Shown: one piece after another, positions 6,706-7,101 of the stretch
Layout of the letters: each line of letters starts with the position of its first letter
Numbering within the stretch: the first letter of the stretch is position 1
DNA from: an uncultured Eubacteriaceae bacterium
GTDB taxonomy: Bacteria; Bacillota; Clostridia; Eubacteriales; Eubacteriaceae
Reading direction: 5' to 3'
Assembly (NCBI GenBank): GCA_947625175.1
Contig: CANQNI010000075.1
Coordinates: 1 to 7,101, forward strand
Length of the DNA: 7,101 nt
Program-made: the position numbers and the translations under genes
Notes under the pieces: generated by a model
Told to the model about the DNA's origin: nothing
Databases searched by the model: none
The model's input: only the letters and a program-made list of their open reading frames with translations

Positions 6706-7101
6706 TTATACTTTCCCATTACCGAGTATTACTCGAAATACCGTAACTAAATATCCTAAAACCTTAGCTTTTGATTTTGAAAAAGGAGATTTTAAATTAA
6801 ACGGTAAAGGGGATTTAAAACTGGCTAGCCCGGAAGAAAGTTGCATAGCCTGGTGTCATAAAGTTCTTAATATTGAGCGCTATAGTAAATTATCTTATTC
6901 CAATAATTTAGGTATTGAGACCAATATTTTAGAGCTCTATGACAGCAATGAAGCAAAAGAGAGCTGGCTTAAAAGAACAATTGAGGAAACAATCTTAGCT
7001 GATCCGTTAAAAAGAATCCTCAGCGTAGATGATTTTAATTTTAATTATCTCGAACCGGATTCAGTAGAGGTAACCTGTAAAATTACTTTAAAAAATGGAG
7101 T
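6698..7101 (+). CDS. XkdS-like DUF2634 baseplate/sheath-initiator protein (3'-partial)
   Basis: This protein follows the DUF2577 gene in PBSX-type contractile tails and is thought to correspond to the gp25/W-type protein that starts the sheath at the baseplate. The 134 visible codons have no stop. They begin MDDYTFPLPS (TTG read as Met) and continue with the family signature KTLAFDFEKGDFKLNGKGDL, the EESCIAWCHKVLNIERYSKLSYSNNLGIE block, a helix (SWLKRTIEETILADPLKRI), and closing strands VDDFNFNYL...VEVTCKITL. DUF2634 proteins are usually about 130-145 residues, so only a few codons are likely missing past the right edge. The gene overlaps the previous one by 8 bases (stop at 6703-6705). An ATG at 6702 looks like an ATGA-type coupled start but lies in another frame that stops after 14 codons. 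The expected next gene, a baseplate J-like protein, is outside the window. Confidence 0.83.
   Translation, partial: MDDYTFPLPSITRNTVTKYPKTLAFDFEKGDFKLNGKGDLKLASPEESCIAWCHKVLNIERYSKLSYSNNLGIETNILELYDSNEAKESWLKRTIEETILADPLKRILSVDDFNFNYLEPDSVEVTCKITLKNG

Noticed and set aside
6702..6746. ATG in an ATGA overlap as start of the last gene
   Set aside because: This frame meets TAA after 14 codons and does not give the DUF2634 protein; the TTG frame from 6698 does.
1..7101. Promoters, terminators, tRNA, CRISPR or transposon ends
   Set aside because: Genes overlap or are 0-2 bases apart. I saw no hairpin with a following T-run, no direct-repeat array and no transposase.

Overview
The window is a compact, single-strand (+) segment of a phage tail operon in AT-rich DNA, with strong GGAG-type ribosome binding sites. 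The gene order and protein families match the PBSX/skin-type contractile tail module of Bacillota: tape measure (XkdO-like), LysM tail protein (XkdP-like), hub (XkdQ-like), XkdR/DUF2577 and XkdS/DUF2634. The Clostridium-type ChW repeats in the second gene and the codon use suggest a clostridial host, but the species cannot be named. The sequence could belong to a prophage, a free myovirus, or an R-type tailocin (phage-tail-like bacteriocin). Nothing here separates these, because no capsid, integrase, terminase or lysis gene is visible.

Layout. Positions 1-4136 hold the 3' part of a very large tape measure gene, whose open frame runs off the left edge. Its C-terminal half carries two peptidoglycan hydrolase domains, CHAP then goose-type lysozyme/SLT. 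Positions 4136-5251 encode an XkdP-like protein that ends in LysM and carries an extra block of three ChW repeats. Positions 5254-6369 encode the XkdQ-like baseplate hub. Positions 6370-6705 encode a small DUF2577/XkdR-like protein. From 6698 to the right edge lies a nearly complete DUF2634/XkdS-like protein that starts at TTG. Genes overlap or sit 0-2 bases apart, so there is no room for internal promoters or terminators, and I found no RNA genes, CRISPR or mobile elements.

How the genes work together. The tape measure sets tail length and, after contraction, its C-terminal enzymes can open the cell wall. The LysM protein and hub link the tail tube to the baseplate. XkdR and XkdS complete the central baseplate and sheath-start region. 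The least ordinary features are the ChW array inside the LysM tail protein, and the tape measure's two hydrolases together with two copies of the tape-measure 'GPE' tail motif.
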